Source: Sporosarcina limicola (GTDB lineage Bacteria; Bacillota; Bacilli; Bacillales_A; Planococcaceae). Taken from it: 64,000 nt of DNA. Numbering within the stretch: position 1 is the stretch's first letter; every line of letters begins with the position of its first letter. The notes under the pieces are model-generated. The model ran no database searches and was not told the origin of the DNA. It saw only the letters and a list, made by a program, of their open reading frames with translations. The stretch lies in NCBI RefSeq assembly GCF_014873855.1, contig NZ_JADBEL010000015.1, positions 1-64,000 of the forward strand. Direction: 5' to 3'. The translations under genes were made by a program, and so were the position numbers. Shown here one piece after another: positions 44,219 to 53,555 of the stretch.

Positions 44219-45895
44219 TTATTTCACTACACCAATCGCTTCCCATTCACGTCGACGGGTAAAGTTTTGAGCTAACGTATTCGCCTTATCCGTGACACTT
44301 TCTGGGTAGCCAAGTATTTCTAGAAGCTTAATGGCATTTCTCGTTTCTGATGGACCTGGGTGAACGGTATAGTCGAATAGAACCTTTCCATTTTCGATTG
44401 ATTCCCTGAAATGATAGTTCGTGTATGCAGATGCCGCCATTTCAGTTAGTTCAATATCATGTGATGCGATGATGTTCATTCCTTTATTCGAAGCAAGCCA
44501 CTCCATCATCGCGGCCGACGCTGCAATTCGTTCGATTGTGTTGGTTCCTTTGAGAATTTCATCGATGAACGATAGACACGGCTTCCCACCATCAATAATT
44601 CGAAGAATCCGCTTAAGCGATTTTATTTCGGCAATAAAGTAGCTATCTCCATCCAATAAACTATCCTGAATTGCCATTGACGTGACAATATAGCTTGGTT
44701 TCATCGTAAATTTGTCAGCTAGCACGGTGTTAATTGTCTGCGCCAAGATCGCATTGAGAGCAATTGCTTTTATATACGTCGACTTACCAGAAGCGTTAGA
44801 CCCTGTAATGAGCGTACTCTTCCCAAGTAGCGAGGTGTTTCGAATAGGCTCGTTGATCAGTGGATGAGCGAGCTTTTCAAATGAAAGCTCTTCCCTATCC
44901 GTAAATGATGGCGTGCAGTATGTATCAAGTGAATTACGGAAAAACGCGACTGCAATCGCCGCATCCAGCTTACCGATTTGTTCCCACACATTCCGATATT
45001 CATCTTTATTTTTAACTAATGTTTGAACGATTTTATTATATGCAATAAATTCTAACATGAATAAAATCCGGATATAATCGACTATAAAATCGAATTCCCC
45101 ACCACTACCAGATGGAAATAACTTACTGAAAATAGATACTTTTTTAATTGATTTAACATTTTCTTTGAATTTCATCGCGTACATTGTGAATGCAGGCTGT
45201 TTACTAGAAGCGAACTGTTTTCCAATGTTGATAACACTCGCTACATAGGTAATTGCATACAAATCGTTTTCCAAAGTACTTTTATTTCGATAATAAATCA
45301 CGGTGTTGATTAAAAAAGAAGCGAAAAAAAGGCCGATACCATATTTCAAAGAGAAGAACATCAGAATAATTGCTGCAATCGGCATAAAACCAAGTAGACC
45401 ATACATATATGCGTGGTTGAGTTTTTTATCATTCAGGCCATAAAAAAATGACGACGAGTTCGTATGATTTCGCTTTCCAAGACTAGAGAGAGTGAGAAGG
45501 ACTTCTTCTCTCAACTTCTGGTCATCTGACAGTAACCGATATAACGCTTCGTTTTCTTGTACCTGTTCAAGTGCAGGGTCAAGATCCCGTAGTTTATTGA
45601 ACAAATACTCTGACCCAACGGTAGATTGAGTGTAGTTAATCTTTTTAAACACTTCATCCATCGCCAAATCGTCTGAAGTGAGCTGATCGACTCCATCATA
45701 GCTCACAGCATTGCTCTTTTTGTTCCTCCAATAAGAAGAAACTGTTTCAAAGTTCTCGCTGGGTGCAAGATAATTGCCTGTTTCCCATTCTTCACGGAAT
45801 TTCTTAAGCTTCTTTTTATTTTTAGTGAAGGCATGATAAACCATATAACCAATTAAAATTATCCCTATACTAACAATGACCAATGGATTTTCCAT
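44219..45895 (-). CDS. MutS-family DNA mismatch repair-like ATPase
   Basis: 558 residues from the ATG at 45895 (AAGGGAG upstream; a GTG four codons earlier is in frame). It begins with a membrane-type helix (NPLVIVSIGIILIGYMVYHA) and has two further hydrophobic segments near 180-220, unusual for repair MutS. The C-terminal half is the MutS ATPase: Walker A ITGSNASGKSTYIKAIAL, CLSFIDEILKGTNTIERIAA (Walker B and dimer motif) and NIIASHDIELTE. The mismatch-binding domain I and the Smr domain are missing. This is the short MutS-like family of unknown role. Its 3' end is duplicated at 36.3 kb. Confidence 0.9.
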   Translation of the reverse strand: MENPLVIVSIGIILIGYMVYHAFTKNKKKLKKFREEWETGNYLAPSENFETVSSYWRNKKSNAVSYDGVDQLTSDDLAMDEVFKKINYTQSTVGSEYLFNKLRDLDPALEQVQENEALYRLLSDDQKLREEVLLTLSSLGKRNHTNSSSFFYGLNDKKLNHAYMYGLLGFMPIAAIILMFFSLKYGIGLFFASFLINTVIYYRNKSTLENDLYAITYVASVINIGKQFASSKQPAFTMYAMKFKENVKSIKKVSIFSKLFPSGSGGEFDFIVDYIRILFMLEFIAYNKIVQTLVKNKDEYRNVWEQIGKLDAAIAVAFFRNSLDTYCTPSFTDREELSFEKLAHPLINEPIRNTSLLGKSTLITGSNASGKSTYIKAIALNAILAQTINTVLADKFTMKPSYIVTSMAIQDSLLDGDSYFIAEIKSLKRILRIIDGGKPCLSFIDEILKGTNTIERIAASAAMMEWLASNKGMNIIASHDIELTEMAASAYTNYHFRESIENGKVLFDYTVHPGPSETRNAIKLLEILGYPESVTDKANTLAQNFTRRREWEAIGVVK

Positions 45896-45995
45896 GAATC
45901 CATTCACTCCCTTCTTCTACTCTATTCTACGAGTCAGATGACTAATGGTTTCAATTAGAAGAAGAATGGATGCCAGTAGGAAAATAAAAACCACG

Positions 45996-47099
45996 TTAGC
46001 AATTATCCGGATCCTTTTGATAAAAATAATTAGGTGTAACAATGTCATTATTATACGGTCTATGGAACATATGCGTCGTTGCAGGTGAGAGTGGCGGAAT
46101 AAGCCATGCCCAATTCCCTGTGATTTCTCTTCCTTTTGATTGCTCACTTTTTTCAAAGCTTTTAAATTGTTTCGCAGCAGTATGATGATCGACTAACGTC
46201 ACACCTGCATTGTTGTAGGAATTCAACACAGCGATATTTAATTCAACTAATGCCTTGTCCTTCCATAACGAACGGTTTGACTTTGTATCCAGTCCCATCA
46301 GCTCTGCCACTTTCGGGAGTAAATTATACCGATCTTCATCCGCCAAATTTCTCGCCCCGATTTCGGTCCCCATATACCACCCATTGAACGGAGCCATTGG
46401 ATAATGGATTCCACCAATTTCCAACCGCATATTCGCAATGATTGGAACCGCATACCATTTTATACCTAGTCCACTAAAACCCTCGAATTGTGGATGTGTA
46501 ATTGCTACTTCTTTCACAAGCTCTTGTGGAATTTCAAAAAATTGAGGTGATTCGCCTTTCATTTGAATGACAAGAGGAAGAACATCATACGGAGTTCGCT
46601 TCCCTTTCCACCCTAATTTTTCGCACATCTTCGTGAACGCCACCGATGTGGAGTCTCCGATAATCTGATCCGCTTCTTCATATCCCGCATAGCGAATAAG
46701 CTGATGATTCCAGATTCTCACAGAATCCTCTCCACCTTGTCGTGGCAGAAAGATTGTAATTGTTGAACGGATTTTCCCGTTGTTCGTTGCATAGTCAATA
46801 TGCCGCAATAATGCCTCCAGTACATCTTCAACTGTTTCCAATCCCCGCTCATCAAACACTTGAAGCGTGTCCCAAAACAAACGCCCAATACAACGATTAT
46901 TATTACGCCAAGCCATTTTAGCTCCGTGTTCCAGTTCTACCGAAGTATGAGTATACGTACCCGTTTCAGTAATTGCTCTTCGTATTTCCTCTACTCTCTC
47001 CGTCTGTTGCGCTTTTGACATTCCAAGTTCTTCATAACATCTATGTATAAATTGTTCAGCTTCTAAAAGCAATGTATTATCTTCAGCTTGCTTACTCAA
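45996..47099 (-). CDS. nos: Nitric oxide synthase oxygenase
   Basis: Bacterial NOS of 367 residues that oxidises arginine to citrulline and NO using a borrowed reductase. Seen: haem-thiolate Cys in [20 protein letters not shown] (Cys near 66), the substrate region [37 protein letters not shown] with the arginine-binding Glu, and the C-terminal pterin/dimer segment [20 protein letters not shown]. It lacks the reductase domain, as usual. Start is TTG at 47099 with GGAG at 10 bases. In Bacillus NO protects against oxidative stress; a catalase lies in the same window but is not linked. Confidence 0.95.
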   Translation of the reverse strand: MSKQAEDNTLLLEAEQFIHRCYEELGMSKAQQTERVEEIRRAITETGTYTHTSVELEHGAKMAWRNNNRCIGRLFWDTLQVFDERGLETVEDVLEALLRHIDYATNNGKIRSTITIFLPRQGGEDSVRIWNHQLIRYAGYEEADQIIGDSTSVAFTKMCEKLGWKGKRTPYDVLPLVIQMKGESPQFFEIPQELVKEVAITHPQFEGFSGLGIKWYAVPIIANMRLEIGGIHYPMAPFNGWYMGTEIGARNLADEDRYNLLPKVAELMGLDTKSNRSLWKDKALVELNIAVLNSYNNAGVTLVDHHTAAKQFKSFEKSEQSKGREITGNWAWLIPPLSPATTHMFHRPYNNDIVTPNYFYQKDPDNC

Positions 47100-47253
47100 T
47101 GCCCATCATCTCCAATAGTGCTAGTATAGCATTATGAAAAACGAATCCCCGTTTCAATTTGGCCATTTTTATGAACATTTATTTCTAAATTCCTATTAGA
47201 ATGTTACGGGTAGAAACCTAAAAATCCTATTTCATCGTAAAGAACCAAAAATA

Positions 47254-47298
47254 GGCACCAAGATTAAAAACAACTTCAATTTGTTTTAATCTTGGCAC
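47254..47298. terminator. Hairpin related to the one after katA
   Basis: CCAAGATTAAAAACAA, loop CTTCAA, TTGTTTTAATCTTGG with one bulge, flanked by GGCA/GGCAC. Core AAACAACTTYAAWTTGTTT is shared with 32019-32071. Lies after the stop of the pyridoxamine-oxidase-like gene and before nos. Confidence 0.65.
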
Positions 47299-47329
47299 TC
47301 AACTTGTTCCCTTTAGGATATCTCTTGAT

Positions 47330-47749
47330 TCAAAACTCTACGATTTGTGGTTCTTTGCCTTTTTTATTCATGACACGGATTTGCGTTGGAATAATTTTCA
47401 GAATGATGAAATTAGGATCATCAGGCCCATCAAACCAGCCCTTCAAGAGTTTATTCCACACTTTTTCCTTCATCGTCTCTTCCTGCGATTCCTCAACAAT
47501 GCCCTCAATTTCTAAAAAGGCGTCGCCAAATCCATTGCCTTCATAACCTAAAAGAATATGGGTGTTTGGATTCTTTTGGACCTCTTCTACTTTATGAGTT
47601 CTCTTGCTTGTCGCTGTGTAAATTATGAACTCATCATTAAAGAATGTCATATAACGAGAATGCGGCTTACTCCCCTGTATCGTTGCCATCGTGCCAATGA
47701 TGCTTTCATTCAGGATTTTTAAAGCAATATCTTTTGCAGATTTCGCCAT
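47330..47749 (-). CDS. Pyridoxamine 5'-phosphate oxidase-like general stress protein
   Basis: 139 residues from the ATG at 47749 (GGAG at 10 bases; a TTG two codons earlier is in frame). Split-barrel flavin-binding fold of the YdaG/general stress protein 26 type: IIGTMATIQGSKPHSRYMTF at the start, FIIYTATSKRTHKVEEVQKN, and HILLGYEGNGFGDAFLEIEG. Members bind FMN or F420-like cofactors, with uncertain substrates. Not a PdxH (too short, lacks its C-terminal substrate region). Confidence 0.88.
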   Translation of the reverse strand: MAKSAKDIALKILNESIIGTMATIQGSKPHSRYMTFFNDEFIIYTATSKRTHKVEEVQKNPNTHILLGYEGNGFGDAFLEIEGIVEESQEETMKEKVWNKLLKGWFDGPDDPNFIILKIIPTQIRVMNKKGKEPQIVEF

Positions 47750-47964
47750 TAGCAATCGTCTCCTTCCAGATCATCCTCTCCTATTATTCCTCTGTCGTAG
47801 ACAATTAAACCCCTCTTCTTTTGTGAATAAGAACTTGCAGTAATGGACACCCATTGAACGTCGTGGATTCAAAAGAAAAAATAAGGAGCTATTTACCCTA
47901 CAAACCAATTCCTAGTTTCTTTTGCGTGTTATTTTCATCTATTAGTAGACAATAGTCTTGTCCT

Positions 47965-49035
47965 CTAGCCTGCTAACCGTTGTTGCAACCATCTGTACGC
48001 TCGCCCATTCCAATAGAAAAATATACTTACTGCCCCTCCTTGTCTCATCACCTTTTTAGCAAGTACTTTGACCGCTTTCTGCTCGTTCACCTTACGATCT
48101 GATAAGTAAATACCCAATAGCCCCCGATTAATCATTTTGTGAAATTTATTATCAGGCAAATCATTTGTATGTTTATCAGCCTCATGCAAAAAATGAATCA
48201 GTCTTTTACATAGTTCTTCATCGTTTGCATAATAACAGCAGAAATTCAAATCGCCGCCTTCACGATCTTCATCCTGATCAATAAAATAATCCAATAGGAT
48301 ATGCAATCCTTGAATATAAGGAAAGTAGCCCTTGCGAATCCTATCAGCATGTCTTATTTCAAAATCATTGCGTAGCGCATACGAAACAAGGCAAAAAACA
48401 CCTAAAGTGGAGCCCGAACAAGCGGCAAATTCATGCCAACCCATTTTAGGTAACAGACTCTTATGTTTTTCATACCAACTTTTCAATCTTTCCTCTCGCT
48501 CTTCCTTACACACATGCTTATGGATTTGCAAATCACAATAATACTGACATAGTTCGAGTAGGTACGGCTTAATCATTCCATAATTCGGCATATCACTTAA
48601 AATAGACTGACACATTTGCATAAGCTCAACCAAATAGTCTCCATCATCTTGATCTTCACGAAATCTGTAATAGAGTTTTGGTGATGCGTCGACGGTCAAG
48701 GCATCAATCATCGACTCATGTAAAGCGGCAAAATCTCTCGGATCCAGTGATGTACTTCTGTCGCATAAGTTATCCAAGTAATCACTAATTGTCTGGTAAG
48801 CGACGATAAACTTGATAGCGGCATCTTTCTGTTCAAGGGCTGTCAACGCCATAATTGACCCGCCCTCACAGTGAAACATCTTCTGCTCAATACTTGCCAG
48901 CGATTGCTTTTTCAATTCTTGATTCGGAATTTCTTCTGCTCGTTTTTTCCAGTAGCTAAGCTCCTTATGAACCGCAGGCATAATCGTACGATACACCTGA
49001 TTCATTAACGAAAACGGATGTAGAGGTAAAGTCAT
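47965..49035 (-). CDS. ytpB: Tetraprenyl-beta-curcumene synthase-like protein (YtpB, DUF2600)
   Basis: Large-terpene synthase family of Bacillales that converts long prenyl diphosphates to tetraprenyl-beta-curcumene or similar, with no classical DDxxD motif. 356 residues from the ATG at 49035; an ATG at 49071 is also in frame. Conserved blocks: IPNQELKKQSLASIEQKMFH with HCEGG, TISDYLDNLCDRSTSLDPRD near 100, and LLDYFIDQDEDREGGDLNFC near 245 (acidic metal-binding candidates). The presence of this gene suggests sesquarterpene or related C35 lipid synthesis. Stand-alone gene. Confidence 0.88.
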   Translation of the reverse strand: MTLPLHPFSLMNQVYRTIMPAVHKELSYWKKRAEEIPNQELKKQSLASIEQKMFHCEGGSIMALTALEQKDAAIKFIVAYQTISDYLDNLCDRSTSLDPRDFAALHESMIDALTVDASPKLYYRFREDQDDGDYLVELMQMCQSILSDMPNYGMIKPYLLELCQYYCDLQIHKHVCKEEREERLKSWYEKHKSLLPKMGWHEFAACSGSTLGVFCLVSYALRNDFEIRHADRIRKGYFPYIQGLHILLDYFIDQDEDREGGDLNFCCYYANDEELCKRLIHFLHEADKHTNDLPDNKFHKMINRGLLGIYLSDRKVNEQKAVKVLAKKVMRQGGAVSIFFYWNGRAYRWLQQRLAG

Positions 49036-49122
49036 CTTTACAGCACCCCATTCTGTTGTCAATATATACAAGCTATCCTATGAACAAGACACTAACCCTA
49101 TACTGAAATACTTCGATTTGGA

Positions 49123-49272
49123 TTAAACCATGATAACCTCTAATGAACTTCGTCTAGTGAGCAGTGTACTCACTACTGACAGAAGTGGTTGCACCGAGTA
49201 CATTGCAGCAAATATAAACATCGATGCAAAACCTAAACTCAAGACCACTTTCCAAAACTGAAAATCCCTCAT
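49123..49272 (-). pseudogene. N-terminal fragment of an MFS transporter
   Basis: From the ATG at 49272 (GAAGGG upstream): MRDFQFWKVVLSLGFASMFI and FAAMYSVQPLLSVVS, the first membrane helix and QPLL motif of YnfM-like major facilitator permeases. After 49 residues the frame ends in unrelated sequence (TRRSSLEVIMV). The other 11 helices are gone. It sits downstream of the TRAP permease gene and may be what is left of a transporter. Confidence 0.7.
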
Positions 49273-49309
49273 TGAATACCCTTCACGAGCCGACGTGCCA
49301 GTCAATTGA

Positions 49310-50581
49310 CTATTCCATTTGCTCTGGAAGCCAGAGCGAAAGCTGCGGGAAGAGGATGACAATAATAAGTACCATGATCATCAAGACAATAAAAGGGATG
49401 ACACCTTTTACTACCGCTCCGAGCTTTTCTTTAGAGATACCACTCACTACAAACAGGTTTAAACCTACCGGTGGTGTGATCATCCCTAATTCCATATTAA
49501 TGGTCATAATGATTGCAAAGTGTAATAAATTGATGTCAAAATAAATGAGCATCGGAAGCAAAATAGGTAACGTAATCAGAATGATTGAAACAGCTTCCAA
49601 GAACATTCCCATGAAGAAGAATAAAATGTTAACAATAATTAAGAATGTCCACTTATTCACATCACTTTCAGCTATCCAAGCACCTATTTGTTGCGGTATT
49701 TGTGCATTCGTTAGATAGAGTCCGAATAAGCTTGCGGCTCCAATAATTAAGAAAATCATTGCTGTTATATTAATAGATTCAACAATAATCGGTCGAATAT
49801 CTTTCCAGTGGAGTTCCCGATAAATAAAAGCTGAAACAATAATTCCATAAAACACTGCGATGACCGCGGATTCAGTCGGTGTAACAATTCCACTGTAGAT
49901 ACTACCAAGAATTAGTACAGGTAAAAAGGCGCCCCATATTGCTTTAAGTGAGCTTTTTCCTCTTTCCTCCCAAGTTGCTTTTTCTCCTTTTCCATAACCG
50001 TTTTTCTTCGCATAAAAAATAGCCGAAGAAATCAAAACGCCTCCAAGAAGCACACCAGGTATAACACCAGCCATAAACAGCTTGCCGATTGATACTTCCG
50101 CCGTAATTCCATAGATAATTAAAGGAATACTAGGAGGGATAAGAATCCCTAATGTCCCAGCCGCCGCGACGAGTCCCATTGAGTACTTTTTATCATAGCC
50201 AGCTTTAACCATTGCCGGAATCATAATCGAACCAATCGCCGCTGCTGTAGCCGGACTTGAACCAGAGATAGCCGCAAAAATCATACAAGCAAGAATTGTA
50301 ACGACAGATAAGCCTCCCGGCAAATGCCCAACCCATGTTTTTAATGCTTCGATTAAATATTTTGAAATTCCACCGCGAGCTAATAATACACCAGCGAGTA
50401 CAAACCCTGGAATCGCCATCATTGGAAACGAATCAAGCGCCGTAAATATTCTTTGTGGAACCATGGTCATGTTAAAATCAATTTGCAACAGAATAACCAT
50501 GGTCGATAAAGCAAGACTAATCGCAATCGGTACTCTTAGAAGTAGCAATATGAAGAAAATACTAAGTAATAGGATTATCAT
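49310..50581 (-). CDS. dctM: TRAP transporter large permease (DctM)
   Basis: 423-residue DctM subunit with about 12 helices. Family motifs: VPQRIFTALDSFPMMAIPGF near residue 40, ISGSSPATAAAIGSIMIPAM near 100, AAAGTLGILIPPSIPLIIYG near 140, and ITPPVGLNLFVVSGIS near 365. It drives uptake with the Na+ gradient. Overlaps dctQ by 20 bases and follows it in the operon. Confidence 0.95.
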   Translation of the reverse strand: MIILLLSIFFILLLLRVPIAISLALSTMVILLQIDFNMTMVPQRIFTALDSFPMMAIPGFVLAGVLLARGGISKYLIEALKTWVGHLPGGLSVVTILACMIFAAISGSSPATAAAIGSIMIPAMVKAGYDKKYSMGLVAAAGTLGILIPPSIPLIIYGITAEVSIGKLFMAGVIPGVLLGGVLISSAIFYAKKNGYGKGEKATWEERGKSSLKAIWGAFLPVLILGSIYSGIVTPTESAVIAVFYGIIVSAFIYRELHWKDIRPIIVESINITAMIFLIIGAASLFGLYLTNAQIPQQIGAWIAESDVNKWTFLIIVNILFFFMGMFLEAVSIILITLPILLPMLIYFDINLLHFAIIMTINMELGMITPPVGLNLFVVSGISKEKLGAVVKGVIPFIVLMIMVLIIVILFPQLSLWLPEQME

Positions 50582-51059
50582 AATGCTCTTCCTTTCCTCG
50601 TACCAAATTGACTAACCGTTCAATAAAACGTAATGTAAACAAAGTTCCGGAAATCGGCAAGATTAAATAGACAATCCACATCGGAATTCCAACATCTAGC
50701 GAGACCATACCCGAATGAAAACGATTTTCAACAAGAATAATGCCATAATACGTAAAGCCAAGACAAAATAAGATACTAACCGAGGTTGCAAAAAGATCAA
50801 CAACTTTTTTAGCCCGTCGAGAAAGCTTGTCGTAAAGAATATCAACTTGAATATGGTGGTTGTATCGCAAAGCGATTGGGAATCCTAGAAACGTCCCCCA
50901 AATAATTACGTATCTAACAACCTCTTCAACCCACGCTTTAGGTTCGTTAAAGATATACCGCATGATGACACCATAAAATATGAGCGTGATTCCCGTAAAG
51001 AAGAATGTTCCCGCTGAAACTTCCTCAAATGAGTCCCAAAACTTTCTCAAACTTTTCAT
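50562..51059 (-). CDS. dctQ: TRAP transporter small permease (DctQ)
   Basis: 165 residues, four membrane helices. Conserved ITLIFYGVIMRYIFNEPKAW then VEEVVRYVIIWGTFLGFPIA with the family LG/RYN motif and HIQVDILYDKL. Partner of DctM; follows the binding-protein gene after 130 bases and a hairpin. Confidence 0.93.
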   Translation of the reverse strand: MKSLRKFWDSFEEVSAGTFFFTGITLIFYGVIMRYIFNEPKAWVEEVVRYVIIWGTFLGFPIALRYNHHIQVDILYDKLSRRAKKVVDLFATSVSILFCLGFTYYGIILVENRFHSGMVSLDVGIPMWIVYLILPISGTLFTLRFIERLVNLVRGKEEHYDNPIT

Positions 51060-51153
51060 TTTTCACACTCCCTCTTCCACTTGCTGTACTAGCAAAATAT
51101 GTCCGTTATAGTCCCCTCTATGCTAGACTGAAAACCCACTCATAAAATTCATA

Positions 51154-51182
51154 GGTGCCGATCAGATTAGAAGATCGACACC
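51154..51182 (-). terminator. Hairpin between dctP and dctQ
   Basis: GGTG-CGATC, loop AGATTAGAA, GATCG-CACC (one mismatch), no strong U-run. Probably an mRNA 3' stabiliser or partial terminator after the abundant binding protein. Confidence 0.55.
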
Positions 51183-51191
51183 CATAATTTC

Positions 51192-52220
51192 TTACTTTAG
51201 ATTGCGAATACCATCAATCAGTTCAGAAGTTATTGTTTCACCAAACTCATCGTATACAGGATCTAAAGCTTCTGCTATAGCCGTGCGTTCTTCATCAGTC
51301 AATTCAAGAACTTCAACTTTTCCAGATTTTTTAATATTTTCTAGGCTTGCTGCATTTTCGTCTGCTGCAAGTTGCCATTCGAGCTCCGTTGCTTCTTTCA
51401 ATGCTTCTCCCACTTGTGTACGGATATCTTCCGGCATTTTGTCCCAGAATGGTTTGTTAACAAAAACCGCATAGTCTAAGCGCCCGTGCTCACTAAGTGT
51501 CATATACTTTTGTACTTCTTGGTATTTTTGCGTATCGATATTGTTATACGTATTCTCTTGTCCATCAACTGTTCCCTGTTGTAAAGCGGCGTATGTTTCA
51601 CCAAATGAAATCGTTGCACTTCCAGCGCCAAGCGCGTTAAATTGTGCCTCTAACACTTTTCCTGCCTGCGCACGGAATTTAAGCCCTTTAAAATCTTCAG
51701 GTTTTTGTAACTGATGTTTGTTATTTGTAAAATGCTTGAATCCATTCTCCCAAAATACTAAGCCCATGATATCGTTGCCTGCTAATTTATCACTGTTTAA
51801 TAAAGACTTTGCTACATCACTTTCGAAAAACTTCTGTGCATGCGCTTGATTTTCAAATAAGAATGGCATGTCAACATATTGCCAGCGTGGATCTAATTTA
51901 ACCATTTTTGTTACTGATGGAGCAATCATATGCACATTTCCAGAAACAAGTGCATCTAATTCATCGTTATCCCCGTATAATTGAGAAGATGGATAGACTT
52001 CTACTTTTGCTTTTCCGCCTGTTTTCTCTGCTACTAGCTCGGCAAAGCGCTCGGCTGCCTTCCCTTTCACACTATCAATAGAGGTAACATGTGAAAATTT
52101 AATAACAATGGGTTTATCGTCCGTTTTCTGTTCACCAGAGCCCCCCGTACTTCCCTCAGAACATGCTGCCACAACAAGTGCGAGCAAACTGATAATACTC
52201 AACATAAGTATTTTTTTCAT
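51192..52220 (-). CDS. dctP: TRAP transporter substrate-binding lipoprotein (DctP)
   Basis: 342-residue extracytoplasmic binding protein. Lipoprotein signal with VVAAC and C20. Family features: IKFSHVTSIDSVKGKAAERF, VEVYPSSQLYGDNDELDAL, the carboxylate-binding arginine in GLKFRAQAGKVLEAQFNALG (near 178), and AALQQGTVDGQENTYNNI near 210. Expected ligands are C4-dicarboxylates, as in DctP/DctPQM of this type. Just upstream of dctQ and dctM. Confidence 0.93.
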   Translation of the reverse strand: MKKILMLSIISLLALVVAACSEGSTGGSGEQKTDDKPIVIKFSHVTSIDSVKGKAAERFAELVAEKTGGKAKVEVYPSSQLYGDNDELDALVSGNVHMIAPSVTKMVKLDPRWQYVDMPFLFENQAHAQKFFESDVAKSLLNSDKLAGNDIMGLVFWENGFKHFTNNKHQLQKPEDFKGLKFRAQAGKVLEAQFNALGAGSATISFGETYAALQQGTVDGQENTYNNIDTQKYQEVQKYMTLSEHGRLDYAVFVNKPFWDKMPEDIRTQVGEALKEATELEWQLAADENAASLENIKKSGKVEVLELTDEERTAIAEALDPVYDEFGETITSELIDGIRNLK

Positions 52221-52390
52221 TTTTCTTTTCCCCCTATTTTTTACGTTCTGTCAAAGCTTATATAGTAAAAAGTTAATAACCGATTGAGGTAATAATTTGC
52301 CATTCCCTTAGTTGTAAGGTTTGATGAGGGTACCACACGCACACCAACCGTAAAATGGACGTAACAAGTTATCCCCCTTTATTAACTCGT

Positions 52391-53449
52391 TCACTCGTAG
52401 GTTGAATTTTCTTGAAACTTAGGAAGTGATTTTACATATTTTGCTCCAAACCGCTTTATATAATAATTATAAACTGGTTGGAAGGCCTCTTCCCAAACTT
52501 GACGTTCCTCAGATGTCAGATGATAAATATCGATACAGTGACAATCTTCTAATTCCATTAATTTTTCATCATTTAACTTACGTGCCGTTTCCCATTCCCA
52601 CTCATTTACTTCAACTAACGTGTCCGTAATTAGCACCTGGACGTCCTCGGGAAGCTCGTCCCAAAACTGTTTGTTCATTAACAATGTATAACCTAAATAG
52701 CCATGATTACTCACCGTCAAATAGTTTTGCAGCAAATGAAGATTTTTACTCGTAATATTGGATAATGTATTTTCTTGTCCGTCAATGTCCCCATTTTCTA
52801 AATGCTGAAACACAACATTAAAATCGATTTTCATAGGAACCGCACCAGCAATAGAAAATTGCTTATCAATAATATCACTCGGCATAATTCTCATTTTCAG
52901 CTGTTGAAGATCCTCGGGGTAGCGAATCAGATAATCGCGGTTGCTAAGCTGTTTGAAGCCATTATCCCACATGCCCAACATGAGGAGCCCTTGACTATCA
53001 AATTTTGAAACGAGCTCTTGACCGACTGGCCCTGCCAAATAGTCATGTACTTCCTCAATACTATTGAAAGCGAAAGGAAGATCAATTACTGACCATTCAG
53101 GGATAAGCGAAGTCACTTTTGATGTCGCAGGAGCAATCATTTGCACATCACCATTCGAAAGCGCTTCCATTTCTTCGCCATCCTTATATAGAAACCCATT
53201 TGGAAAAACCTGAACCTCTACATAACCCCCACTCCGCTCCTTTACTAACTGTGCAAACTTGCGAGCCGCCAATCCTTTTGGCGTTTCTTCACCCACAACA
53301 TGGGAGAAACGAATAACAATCCGTTCTTCCTCACTTAATTGCTCAAAATCTACCGGGTAATTGGTAGACTGACAGCCACATAAGACAAAGAGCATAATTC
53401 CACCAATAAATACGAAAACGATTCGTTTGTAACTGTTAGTTAGCTCCAA
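52391..53449 (-). CDS. Second TRAP-type binding lipoprotein, candidate co-sensor (DctB-like)
   Basis: 352 residues, lipobox VLCGC with C26. The same fold as the neighbour (VIRFSHVVGEETPKGLAARK, VQVFPNGFLYKDGEEMEALS, LKMRIMPSDIIDKQFSIAGA with the binding Arg, FQHLENGDIDGQENTLSNI), but diverged, with a longer C-terminal tail. It is separated from dctP by 170 bases and directly follows the response regulator gene. In Bacillus subtilis DctB is a TRAP-type binding protein that works with the DctS kinase as co-sensor; gene position and divergence fit that role. Alternatively a second importer receptor. Confidence 0.88.
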   Translation of the reverse strand: MELTNSYKRIVFVFIGGIMLFVLCGCQSTNYPVDFEQLSEEERIVIRFSHVVGEETPKGLAARKFAQLVKERSGGYVEVQVFPNGFLYKDGEEMEALSNGDVQMIAPATSKVTSLIPEWSVIDLPFAFNSIEEVHDYLAGPVGQELVSKFDSQGLLMLGMWDNGFKQLSNRDYLIRYPEDLQQLKMRIMPSDIIDKQFSIAGAVPMKIDFNVVFQHLENGDIDGQENTLSNITSKNLHLLQNYLTVSNHGYLGYTLLMNKQFWDELPEDVQVLITDTLVEVNEWEWETARKLNDEKLMELEDCHCIDIYHLTSEERQVWEEAFQPVYNYYIKRFGAKYVKSLPKFQENSTYE

Positions 53450-53555
53450 TTGGCTCCCCCAAATTAATAAATAATCTGATGATTGTTATTTTATACATTT
53501 TCACAGAAAACTCAATATTAAGTCGTTATTGAACGTTTTGATCTTTTTGGTATCA

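Noticed and set aside
43693-44275. Plus-strand ORFs between the exporter and the mutS-like gene
   Set aside because: They have no ribosome sites and odd composition. The minus strand holds the recognisable Yip1 remnant, so these are shadows.
45996-47099. NOS gene as part of the lanthipeptide or another biosynthetic cluster
   Set aside because: NOS oxygenases act in some natural product nitration pathways, but here the gene is separated by the intact mutS-like gene and oriented oppositely. It is a normal stand-alone Bacillales gene.
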